From Thermotogaceae bacterium (lineage in GTDB: Bacteria > Thermotogota > Thermotogae > Thermotogales > Thermotogaceae): 64,000 bases of DNA. Shown piece by piece: positions 25,072 to 32,931 of the stretch (the first letter of the stretch is position 1; each line of letters starts with the position of its first letter). The notes under the pieces are model-generated. The model ran no database searches. It saw only the letters and a program-made list of their open reading frames with translations, and was not told the origin of the DNA. The DNA is taken from NCBI GenBank assembly GCA_027077795.1, contig JALWTT010000006.1, positions 434,001-498,000 of the forward strand. The letters run 5' to 3'. The position numbers and the translations under genes are program-made.

Positions 25072-27611
25072 AACCTTTCACCCAGGTAGCTAAGCCTCAT
25101 GAAGACATAATTGAAGGTCGCTTTACTTTGGATGTATTCGCTGCAGATCTGTGGCAGGTTGCAAACCAAAAGGCACCTTTAGATTATCAAGATCCAGATC
25201 TTTTCTTCAAAAAGACATATATGACCGAAGGTTTGAGAAACATATTGGATATAGCCCGAGCAAGGCTTGAAGGGAGAAGCGGAGATTCCATAATTCAACT
25301 TCAAACGCCCTTTGGTGGCGGAAAAACCCATACACTTATTGCCCTTTATCACAAGGCAAGAGAATGGAATGCAAGGGCTGTGGTGATTGATGGAACAGCG
25401 TTGAAGCCAGAAGAAAGCAAATTGTGGGAGGAATTGGAAAGGCAGCTGACGAGAGTCGTGAAGCTGACCAAGGGAGATACAGCACCGGGAAAGGAAGCGT
25501 TGATAAATCTCCTTTCAGAGAACTCCCCTGTTCTCATACTTGTGGATGAATTGCTTGAATACACCACAAAAGCTGCAGGCGTGAAAGTGGGGGATTCAAA
25601 CCTCGCAGCGCAGACTTTTGCTTTCATACAGGAGCTCACGGGCGTTGTTTCAGCCGTTGGTAACGCCCTTCTTGTATTGACACTGCCTTCCAGCCTTTTG
25701 GAACACTATGACGAGAACGCAGAGAAGATGTTTCAGCAGTTGCAGAAGATAACAGGGAGAGTGGAAAGAATATACACTCCTGTGAAGGATGAGGAGATAG
25801 AGCATGTCATAAGAAAAAGGCTTTTTAGCAATATCGATGAAAAATTGGCAAAAGATACAGTCGATGAATTCGTTGAATATGCGAAAAGCGAAGGGCTATT
25901 GTCAAAAGAAGAGGCCTCGGAGTACAGAAAAAGGTTTTTGAGAAGCTACCCTTTTAAGCTAGAGGTAATAGATGTCCTGTACAAGAGATGGGGATCTTTT
26001 CCAACATTCCAGAGAACGAGGGGTGTGTTGAGGCTTCTATCCATCGTAGTGCACGATCTTTTGGATAAAAATCTGCCGTTTATCCGTTTGGGAGACATCA
26101 ATCTTGAAAATGAAGAGCTCAGGCGAGAACTCATAAAGCACATAGGGCCGGAATGGGACAGCATAATAGCCCAAGACATAACATCGATAGCTTCCGGGGC
26201 AAAGAAAGTCGATGAGGCACTTGGCAGTTCTTATTTGCCATACAAGCTTGGAACTGTTGTGAGCACAACTATTTTCATGATGTCTTTTTCAGGGGCAGGA
26301 GTTAGGGAGCCCAGCATTAGGGATATCAAGCTGGGCGCTGTACAGCCAGAATTTTCAAGCACGGTGATAGACACTGTCATAAGTAATCTGAAAGAAAAGT
26401 TATTCTACTTGTCGGATGAAGGACTTTACTTCACCAATCAGCCGAATCTCAACAGGATGATAGTTGCAAAAGAGGAGAATGTTTCAGAAGGCGAGATCTA
26501 TGAAGAAGAGAAAAGCATTATAAGGAGACACATATCACGGGAGTCGAGGTTCAAAATATACATCCATCCGAGGTTTCCTAAAGATGTAGCAGATGATGAG
26601 GAGCTAAAACTCATAATTTTCAACAGAACCCAACCCGATCAGGACTTTCTGGAAAAGCACGGTGAGGTTCCAAGGGTATATAGGAATACGCTTGTATTTC
26701 TGTGTGTTGATGAAACGCAAAGAGAAGCTTTTTACAGTTATGTGAGAAAACTCATAGCGTTGAGGAGCATTGATGCAGATAAAAGATTGAACTTGTCAGA
26801 TGCTCAAAGAGAGGCTTTGAAAAGCAAACTCGAGAACCATGAGCGTAGGGAGTACGAGGAAATGAGAAAATTCTACAGAAATTTATTTATTCCAAGTAGG
26901 GGAGAATTTAAACGCATCGATCTGGGATTGCCTGTATACGGGGAAAACGAAATTGACAAGGAAATATACAGCTATTTGAGAAATCAAGGTGAGATCCTCG
27001 AGAGGATATCCTCCAGGGTGATCAAAGATAAATATCTTGGCGATAAGGAATATATAGAAATTAAGACGCTGTACGAGTCGCTACTTAAAACGCCAGGAGA
27101 GCTCAGGATCGTATCCAGGGAAGGTTTCGTAGAAGGGATCAAAGAAGGTGTTGAAAAAAGAGTATTTGGACTTGGCCATCTTGAAAACGGCGAGCCATTG
27201 TGTGATGTGATCGGTGAAACGGTGTCTGTGAACTTCGATGAAGGGGTAATCATAGTCAAGCCGGAGCTGTGTCGAAGGAAAGAGAAAGAATCTGAGGAAG
27301 TTGGAGAGGATCAATACACGCCGGGAGAGAAACCCCCAACACCCATCAGAGAAGGTGGTTCAGAATACGGAAGTTCCTCATCTGGCGAATCCATGGGCGC
27401 TGTGAAAGAGAGCATCAGAATGAACCTCGAGGTACCAGTTGGACAAATTTCCACGATCGTGAGAGTTGTCAATTACCTTAGAAATAAGTTTGAACAATGC
27501 AGCGTGAAAGTTACGATTCAAGCGAGTGATGGGAAAATCAGTGAGGCTGATTATGAGGATAAAATTCTGGAGGCGCTTAAGCAAGCGGGTATCAAAGTTG
27601 ATGAGTTCTGA
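25068..27611 (+). CDS. DUF499 AAA+ family ATPase
   Basis: 847 residues from the ATG at 25068, which overlaps hepT and follows AAGGAGGGAG. The opening PFTQVAKPHEDIIEGRFTLDVFAADLWQV is the DUF499 hallmark. Walker A is TPFGGGKTHTLIAL (about 80) and Walker B ILVDELLEYTT (about 156); TLPSS follows as sensor 1-like text. The region 515-690 may hold a further domain, and about 765-795 is a low-complexity Pro/Gly/Ser/Glu linker before a small C-terminal domain. It matches the COG1483 group, which repeatedly occurs beside COG1743 methyltransferases and SNF2 helicases. Likely the motor or sensor partner in DNA defence. Confidence 0.88.
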   Translation: MKPFTQVAKPHEDIIEGRFTLDVFAADLWQVANQKAPLDYQDPDLFFKKTYMTEGLRNILDIARARLEGRSGDSIIQLQTPFGGGKTHTLIALYHKAREWNARAVVIDGTALKPEESKLWEELERQLTRVVKLTKGDTAPGKEALINLLSENSPVLILVDELLEYTTKAAGVKVGDSNLAAQTFAFIQELTGVVSAVGNALLVLTLPSSLLEHYDENAEKMFQQLQKITGRVERIYTPVKDEEIEHVIRKRLFSNIDEKLAKDTVDEFVEYAKSEGLLSKEEASEYRKRFLRSYPFKLEVIDVLYKRWGSFPTFQRTRGVLRLLSIVVHDLLDKNLPFIRLGDINLENEELRRELIKHIGPEWDSIIAQDITSIASGAKKVDEALGSSYLPYKLGTVVSTTIFMMSFSGAGVREPSIRDIKLGAVQPEFSSTVIDTVISNLKEKLFYLSDEGLYFTNQPNLNRMIVAKEENVSEGEIYEEEKSIIRRHISRESRFKIYIHPRFPKDVADDEELKLIIFNRTQPDQDFLEKHGEVPRVYRNTLVFLCVDETQREAFYSYVRKLIALRSIDADKRLNLSDAQREALKSKLENHERREYEEMRKFYRNLFIPSRGEFKRIDLGLPVYGENEIDKEIYSYLRNQGEILERISSRVIKDKYLGDKEYIEIKTLYESLLKTPGELRIVSREGFVEGIKEGVEKRVFGLGHLENGEPLCDVIGETVSVNFDEGVIIVKPELCRRKEKESEEVGEDQYTPGEKPPTPIREGGSEYGSSSSGESMGAVKESIRMNLEVPVGQISTIVRVVNYLRNKFEQCSVKVTIQASDGKISEADYEDKILEALKQAGIKVDEF

Positions 27612-27855
27612 AAGCGGTTTGTTCGGATGTGGCATGATCTTGTTCACCCACCAGCATTAGCGGTTTTTCAGATAATAGAATGGGATGTTTTTAAAATACA
27701 AAAGTTGCTTGTACTAAAAGTATGGTTGATAATATTCCTCTAGCCTTTAACTTTTCAATGAATGTTCGCATCGGGAGCAATCGATTTTGAGACCTTGACC
27801 CTTCACCATTAGAACCCTAAAAATTCCGCGAGGTGGGGCAATAAGTGCTCAATTC

Positions 27856-27883
27856 TTGACACGATTCGGATATGTGTTATGCT
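27856..27883 (+). promoter_or_regulatory. Promoter of the YtrA-type ABC operon
   Basis: TTGACA (27856-27861), 16-bp spacer, TATGCT (27878-27883). The -10 box falls inside the inverted repeat listed next. Confidence 0.6.
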
Positions 27884-27894
27884 TATATATAACA
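27875..27894. promoter_or_regulatory. Candidate GntR/YtrA operator
   Basis: TGTTAT (27875-27880) and ATAACA (27889-27894) form a perfect 6-bp inverted repeat with an 8-bp centre, overlapping the -10 box. The GntR/YtrA-family gene lies second in the downstream operon, so autorepression is likely. Confidence 0.5.
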
Positions 27895-27914
27895 GTATAA
27901 AGGGGTGATGATTT

Positions 27915-28760
27915 TTGAAAAGAGCGGGGAAAGTTCAGCTTGTACTTCTTGCACTGATCGTTTCTACTTTGATCTTGATTGTTTCCTACCCCTATTCTCT
28001 TGCCTTAGCTTTCGTGGCGATTATTTTGTTCTTCGCATCCATGGGAAAAGCTATGATCGTTATCGGAACAGTTGTCTCGGGAATGATAGTTCTCACCTCC
28101 ATGGTGGTTGAATACGCAGTCGTTCATATCCCATGGGAAGGATTCATGAGATCGCGCGAATGGATGGTAGAAGATATGAAATTGGTCGAGAAGGTTCCGC
28201 GTGGCTTTAAACGTCTAAAGGAGGATACGTATTTTTCTGAAATAAGGGATCTCAGGCTTCTTGGAAACGGGATAAGGGTTCTCCTGTCAAGGAAAGCCAA
28301 GATGATGCATCTGGAAAAGGGGCTTTACTATAAAAGTGACTCTGAAAAGCTCGGTGTTTTTTCGAAGGATGGTGGAAAGATAATAGGACCTCCTGTGGAT
28401 AGCATTGAAATAGATGGAATGAACATTGATGTAAAAGGTTTTGGAGATTCCATGAAAATGCAGCTGGATGGGATGGGGAATACGGTCGAATTGGAGACTG
28501 AGAAAAAGCTTGATGTGAGAGTTGCTGGGATGGACAACTCGCTAGACTTTAAATCCAGCATCCCTGGACAAGTAAAAATTTCTGGCTTGGGAAATAGAAT
28601 TGAAGTTGATTTGGCTGAGGCAAGTTTTGGTGCTATGTGGCTTGAGGTCAATGGAGTTGACAACCATGTAGAGATTTACATTCCGGAAAATGGAAATGTA
28701 AAGATTGAGAAAAATGTGAACCCCGCATTTATGAACGAGGTGAAAGTAATCAGGAGGTAG
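27915..28760 (+). CDS. Membrane-anchored protein with toastrack-like beta repeats
   Basis: 281 residues from TTG (27915), 6 nt after GGGGTGA. Two hydrophobic helices lie at about 6-24 and 29-70. From about 145 on there is a series of short beta repeats with alternating hydrophobic residues and a recurring D-G-M/G-(L/M)-(G/D)-N pattern (LDGMGNTVEL, VAGMDNSLDF, ISGLGNRIEV, VNGVDNHVEI). This resembles the right-handed beta (DUF4097 / toastrack) domains that often accompany YtrA-type ABC operons and phage-shock genes. A role in sensing envelope stress is an inference. Confidence 0.6.
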   Translation: MKRAGKVQLVLLALIVSTLILIVSYPYSLALAFVAIILFFASMGKAMIVIGTVVSGMIVLTSMVVEYAVVHIPWEGFMRSREWMVEDMKLVEKVPRGFKRLKEDTYFSEIRDLRLLGNGIRVLLSRKAKMMHLEKGLYYKSDSEKLGVFSKDGGKIIGPPVDSIEIDGMNIDVKGFGDSMKMQLDGMGNTVELETEKKLDVRVAGMDNSLDFKSSIPGQVKISGLGNRIEVDLAEASFGAMWLEVNGVDNHVEIYIPENGNVKIEKNVNPAFMNEVKVIRR

Positions 28761-28765
28761 CTGAG

Positions 28766-29125
28766 ATGATAAGGATAGACAGAGTTTCTCCCATACCCGT
28801 TTACAAGCAGATAATTCTTCAGGTGAAGAAAGAGATAATTTTGGGTGGATTGAAAAAAGGGGACAAGCTTCCATCCATCAGGGATTTGTCGAGAATACTT
28901 GGGGTAAACGTCAACACGGTTTTGAAAGCGTACGAGAGGTTAAGTGCTGAAGGTATTGTAGCATCAGAACAGGGAAAGGGCTTTTTCATTAAGGAGAATA
29001 TGGGAGTGTCAGAAGAGGCCGTGAGACTTTTAAAAGAGGTAGCCAAAATGCTCAAAGAATGCAAGGTTGAGATAAGTCTCGCCGTGATGATAATCCAGGA
29101 GGTGTGGAGTAATGAAAGAATTTGA
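28766..29125 (+). CDS. GntR-family (YtrA subfamily) transcriptional regulator
   Basis: 119 residues. The winged helix reads PVYKQIILQVKKEIILGG, KLPSIRDLSRILGVNVNTVL (recognition helix) and YERLSAEGIVASEQGKGFF. The effector part is only about 45 residues of helix, as in the YtrA subfamily that usually represses its own ABC transporter operon. ATG follows AGGAGGTAGCTGAG, 5 bp after the preceding stop. Confidence 0.92.
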   Translation: MIRIDRVSPIPVYKQIILQVKKEIILGGLKKGDKLPSIRDLSRILGVNVNTVLKAYERLSAEGIVASEQGKGFFIKENMGVSEEAVRLLKEVAKMLKECKVEISLAVMIIQEVWSNERI

Positions 29126-29672
29126 GTTTGTCTTGAAAAAAGTATACCGTCAAAATGGAATCAGGATATTCTTGATGTTCTTTGCCTTTATGCTTCCAAC
29201 ACACTTCTGGAAGGTTTTTGTGGAGCTCCTCGTGTTTTCGGGATTGCTTCCTCGTGACATAGAAAGGGGAGACGATGAGCTCTCACTATACCTCCCTATT
29301 GCTAGATGGCAGCTTTTCTTATACGAATTTCTTTCCGGAGCTTTTCCGCTTTTAATATCCGGGATGTTTGCTTTAGCACTGAGTGCGAATGAAGATATCA
29401 GATGGTTTGAGTTCAAAGAGATGTTGAGGAGCTTTTTCTCCATGCCGTATATCTACGCGCTGTGCGTATTCAGTGCCAGGTATCTTCGGAGTCATTTCAT
29501 ACTTCCCCTGATATTCCTAATTTTGGATTCGGCGTTTTGCAAAACCCCATGGCGTTATGTCAGTCCGTCATGTCAGGGTTCTTTCATATCTGGAATCATT
29601 TCACTAGGGGCCTTTGCCCTTGCAGCCTTACTATATTCGGGTGATAGATATTTCAAGGAGGTAAAAGCATGA
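29112..29672 (+). CDS. Multi-pass membrane protein, probable ABC permease part
   Basis: 186 residues, overlapping the regulator by 14 bp and the ATPase by 4 bp. Roughly five hydrophobic helices are spread along it (IRIFLMFFAFMLPT, FPLLISGMFALALS, FILPLIFLILD, FISGIISLGAFALAALLY). I recognise no exact family. Its position between a YtrA-type regulator and an ABC ATPase makes it the likely membrane partner of that ATPase, although it is short for one. Confidence 0.7.
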   Translation: MKEFEFVLKKVYRQNGIRIFLMFFAFMLPTHFWKVFVELLVFSGLLPRDIERGDDELSLYLPIARWQLFLYEFLSGAFPLLISGMFALALSANEDIRWFEFKEMLRSFFSMPYIYALCVFSARYLRSHFILPLIFLILDSAFCKTPWRYVSPSCQGSFISGIISLGAFALAALLYSGDRYFKEVKA

Positions 29673-30490
29673 TAAAAGTATCAAATATTTCCAAGAGCTT
29701 CCCCGACGTTGTTGCCCTTGCTGATGTTTCATTCGTTATGAATAGAGGTGTGAATGTGATTGTTGGGCCAAACGGAGCGGGAAAAACGACCACCTTGAAA
29801 TGCCTGGCAGGGGTGATGAATCCTGATTCAGGAATTATTGAGATATTTGGAAAAAGTGTATGGAAAGTTAAAAAGGAAATAGCTTTCTTGGATGAAAATA
29901 GAAGGGTTTTCAGAAAGTTCAAGGTGAGAGATTACGAGCAGATGCTTCCGCTTCTTTATGAAAATTGGGATGAAAGACTCTTTAAAAAGCTGTTAGCTCA
30001 CTTTTCAATAGGGGGAGAAAGGCGAGTCGAAAAGCTGTCCGCTGGCATTAAAACTTTGTTTTTATTCTCAGTGGTAGCTTCGAGTGGTGCGAAGGTCTTA
30101 ATCCTTGATGAGCCGACGCAACATTTGGATCCTATGAGGGTGAGTGATGTTCAAGAAATACTGAAAGAGCTCGGGCAGGATCGGGTCGTTGTGATAGCGT
30201 CGCACCATATGGAAGAGGTGGAGAGTTTCGCGGATAGGTTTGTGATAATAAACAAAGGGAGAGTTCTGTACCAGGATGAGATAGATGTGGCTAAAGAAAA
30301 GCACAGGGTGGTTTCGCAGAGTGAGATAGGGCAATACGATGAGGTTATACAGGTTGTTGAGAGTGGCTGGCTCGTGAGAACGGATGAGGATAAAGGGAGG
30401 TACCCGTCACTAAGGGAAATCACCTTGGCATATCTTAAAAGGGACAAGGAAGTCTCACTTTTCGACCCCACAATTCTAGAGGAAGAATAG
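29669..30490 (+). CDS. ABC transporter ATP-binding protein (YtrB-like)
   Basis: 273 residues. Walker A is GPNGAGKTTTLKCLAG (about 35), Q-loop IAFLDENRRVFRKFKV, signature KLSAGIKTLFLFSVV and Walker B VLILDEPTQHLDP, with ASHHMEEVE (switch His) following. The signature LSAGIKTL departs from LSGGQ, as is usual in single-subunit drug or antimicrobial-peptide exporters of this kind. The C-terminal 70 residues (QVVESGWLVRTDE, ITLAYLKR) are an ABC-2 type tail. It starts in an ATGA overlap. Confidence 0.9.
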   Translation: MIKVSNISKSFPDVVALADVSFVMNRGVNVIVGPNGAGKTTTLKCLAGVMNPDSGIIEIFGKSVWKVKKEIAFLDENRRVFRKFKVRDYEQMLPLLYENWDERLFKKLLAHFSIGGERRVEKLSAGIKTLFLFSVVASSGAKVLILDEPTQHLDPMRVSDVQEILKELGQDRVVVIASHHMEEVESFADRFVIINKGRVLYQDEIDVAKEKHRVVSQSEIGQYDEVIQVVESGWLVRTDEDKGRYPSLREITLAYLKRDKEVSLFDPTILEEE

Positions 30491-30513
30491 AAAAATTAAT
30501 AAAAACACTTCTA

Positions 30514-30531
30514 GCTCCTCATTCGAGGAGC
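30514..30531. terminator. Hairpin between convergent genes
   Basis: GCTCCTC (30514-30520) and GAGGAGC (30525-30531) form a perfect 7-bp stem with loop ATTC. On the minus strand it is followed by TAGAAGTGTTTTTATT, so it may terminate the apt operon; on the plus strand no T run follows. Confidence 0.5.
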
Positions 30532-30602
30532 CCTAAAAATAGGATTGTTAAAAAGCGGTATGAAAAGGAGTTTCCAATGGAAAACGAATCTCTCCATCTT
30601 TT

Positions 30603-31115
30603 CTAGTAGATGACCAAACTCTCCACCCTGTAACCTTTCAGCCTTTCTCTGGCATTTAGGAATGAAAGCTCGACCAGAAACAGCATAGATGCAACCTCGC
30701 CTCCAAGCTTCTTGACCAATTTTCCCAGAGCCTCTGCTGTTCCACCTGTCGCTAGAACGTCATCTATTATCACGATTTTTTGTCCTTCTCTTATTGCATC
30801 AACGTGTATTTGGAGTTCATCTTTTCCATATTCCAGTTGAAATTCCTGGGATACAGTTTTGTAAGGAAGCTTTCCAGGTTTTCTGACTGGAACGAATCCC
30901 TTGGCCATTTTGTAAGCGAGTGCTGCTCCGAGTATGAATCCCCTCGCTTCCGGTGCCACGAAAAGGTCGAAATCCACATCGTTTACGAGCTCTGCCATTC
31001 TATCCACCGCTATCATAAACGCCGCTGGGTCCCTCAAAAGAGGCGTTATATCTTTAAAGATGATTCCCTTCTTTGGAAAATCCGGTATATCTCTAATGAA
31101 TGCGGTTAAATCCAC
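30603..31115 (-). CDS. apt: Adenine phosphoribosyltransferase
   Basis: 170 residues from the GTG at 31115, 6 nt behind GGAGGG; the family start (DLTAFIRDIPDFPKKGI) fits it, and the frame continues upstream without homology. The PRPP-binding motif VIIDDVLATGGTAEAL (about 120) is complete, and APEARGFILGAALAY follows the usual pattern. It converts adenine and PRPP to AMP in purine salvage. Its ribosome-binding site overlaps the end of the response-regulator gene, so it is the last gene of the fliQ-pyk-thiI-regulator-apt string. Confidence 0.95.
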   Translation of the reverse strand: MDLTAFIRDIPDFPKKGIIFKDITPLLRDPAAFMIAVDRMAELVNDVDFDLFVAPEARGFILGAALAYKMAKGFVPVRKPGKLPYKTVSQEFQLEYGKDELQIHVDAIREGQKIVIIDDVLATGGTAEALGKLVKKLGGEVASMLFLVELSFLNARERLKGYRVESLVIY

Positions 31116-31117
31116 AC

Positions 31118-31774
31118 TTATCCCTCCTTCATGATGTATCCTACTCCCCAAACGGTTTTAATGATATTCGGTCCAAGCTTTTTCCTCAAATAATTTATGT
31201 AAACTTCTACCGTGTTCACGCCGTAATCATATCCCCAAACTGCTTCGAGTATTCTTTCTTTTGAAAGTGCTTTTCCTTTGTTCCTCATCAGGTATTCTAA
31301 AAGTTCGAACTCTTTTTTTGAAAGCTCGACTTCTTTTCCATTGACTATCACCCTTCTCGATGCAGTGTACATCCTCACGCCACAGCATTCTATTGGCGTT
31401 TCCTCGGATATGTTTTTTCTCCTCAGGAGTGATTCCATTCTCGCCACGAGCTCCTCCGTGTTGAAAGGCTTCACCACGTAGTCATCTGCACCCGCTTTGA
31501 GACCTGTCACTTTATCCCTGGTTTCTCCCAGAGCTGTTATCATTATTATTCCCACCTTGGGATCTTTGCTTCTCATCTGTTGTGCTACTTCTATACCGTC
31601 GATCTCTGGAAGCATCACATCCAAGAGTACAATATCTGGTTTGAATTCTTCAAACACTTCAAGCGCTTCGATCCCCGTTTCGGCTTTTTCTACATCGTGC
31701 CCTCTTTTTGTCATCTCAATTTCCAGAAATCTCGCTATTCCCCTATCATCCTCAACTATCAGAACTTTTGCCAT
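31118..31774 (-). CDS. OmpR/PhoB-family response regulator
   Basis: 218 residues. The receiver domain (1-115) has EDD at the start, the phosphoacceptor Asp in DIVLLDVMLPEIDG, Thr/Ala in MITALGE and Lys in VVKPFN. The C-terminal winged helix (about 125-218) ends KEFELLEYLMRNKG, VWGYDYGVNTVEVYINYLRKK and WGVGYIMKEG. No histidine kinase is encoded in this window, so its partner is elsewhere. It shares one base with thiI and lies in an operon of housekeeping enzymes. Confidence 0.95.
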   Translation of the reverse strand: MAKVLIVEDDRGIARFLEIEMTKRGHDVEKAETGIEALEVFEEFKPDIVLLDVMLPEIDGIEVAQQMRSKDPKVGIIMITALGETRDKVTGLKAGADDYVVKPFNTEELVARMESLLRRKNISEETPIECCGVRMYTASRRVIVNGKEVELSKKEFELLEYLMRNKGKALSKERILEAVWGYDYGVNTVEVYINYLRKKLGPNIIKTVWGVGYIMKEG

Positions 31775-32931
31775 TAAAATACCACCTTTTTTATCATTGC
31801 ATAAGATTCCTCCTCTGCCTTGAGAAGTTTATCAGAGAATTCTCTCTCAACATCAACAACCGTCTCCAAGTTTGCCTTAGTAGCAGGTCTTTTTGGGACG
31901 AAGAGTGAACACACGTCAACTTGTGGCCTTATGGAAATCTCGTAGGTTCCTATCTCCCTAGCTTTATCCACTATCTCAATCTTGTCAAATCCGGCAAGTG
32001 GCCTGATCACAGGAAGGCTCACAGCGCTCTCTATTACACTGATATTCTCCAAGGTCTGACTCGCTACTTGTCCCACACACTCCCCCGTGTATACAGCGGA
32101 AGCTTTAACTTTTTTCGCAAGTTTCTCCGCTATTCTCATCATTGATCTTCTTTGAAGAACCAGCAGTAGCTTTTTAGGAGCACTGTCTTTGAGGAACTCA
32201 AGAACTGGTGTGAGAGGACATAGGTAAAGTGGCAGATCTCTTCCTCCGGAATATTCCTTGAGTTTTTTCATCAAATCGATTAGCTTGTCTTCTGATTCTT
32301 TGCCGGTGTAAGGGGGAGATGTAAAAGATAGGGCGGTGATTGACACCCCTCTTTTCATCGCGTACCACCCGGAGACAGGGCTGTCTATTCCCCCGGACAA
32401 AAGCAGGATTGCTTTTCCACCTGTCCCAACTGGTAATCCTCCTGGCCCCTTTATCTTCCTCGAATAAACGTATGCCTCGTTTTCTTTTATCTCAATGTTC
32501 AAAACGAAATCTGGATCGTGTACATCCACAGACAAAGTTGGAAAAGACCTTAAAATCTCCGCACCGATTAGTTTATTTACATCGTATGTTCCATATGGGA
32601 AATCAGTTTGTGCTCTTTTTGCATGAACTTTGAAGGTTTTCATTCCCTTCTCAACTTCCATGCTCGACATGACCAGTGAAGCTTCTTCTATCTCGGATAG
32701 GTCAGCTCTTGTCATGTACGCAGCACTGTAGTTCTGAACGCCGAAAATTTTCGAAAGTTTTGATATATCCTCGTTTTCCCAGTCAACATTTATCAAAATT
32801 CTTCCCCATCTCCACAGCACAAGCCATCCAGTCGATCGCTTGATGTTGGAGATGAGGATGTCTTCAAATTCCCTCCTATTTTTTCCCTTTAGACCTATTT
32901 CAGAGTATTTGACTAGGACTACTTTCTCCAT
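31774..32931 (-). CDS. thiI: tRNA 4-thiouridine synthase ThiI (no rhodanese domain)
   Basis: 385 residues. Start VVLVKYSEIGLKGKNRREFE, THUMP domain (about 60-165) with VEKGMKTFKVHAKRAQTDFP, and the PP-loop LLLSGGIDSPVSGW (about 182). Ends after the adenylation domain without the C-terminal rhodanese domain of E. coli ThiI, as in most short ThiI proteins. It makes 4-thiouridine in tRNA and may help thiamine biosynthesis. It overlaps pyk by one base and the response regulator by one. Confidence 0.95.
   Translation of the reverse strand: MEKVVLVKYSEIGLKGKNRREFEDILISNIKRSTGWLVLWRWGRILINVDWENEDISKLSKIFGVQNYSAAYMTRADLSEIEEASLVMSSMEVEKGMKTFKVHAKRAQTDFPYGTYDVNKLIGAEILRSFPTLSVDVHDPDFVLNIEIKENEAYVYSRKIKGPGGLPVGTGGKAILLLSGGIDSPVSGWYAMKRGVSITALSFTSPPYTGKESEDKLIDLMKKLKEYSGGRDLPLYLCPLTPVLEFLKDSAPKKLLLVLQRRSMMRIAEKLAKKVKASAVYTGECVGQVASQTLENISVIESAVSLPVIRPLAGFDKIEIVDKAREIGTYEISIRPQVDVCSLFVPKRPATKANLETVVDVEREFSDKLLKAEEESYAMIKKVVF

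Larger units (their letters stand above)
27612..27914. other. Intergenic region after the defence operon
   Basis: 303 bp. No clear terminator for the defence operon is visible. The last 60 bp contain the promoter and inverted repeat of the next operon. I see nothing else that I can support. Confidence 0.4.
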
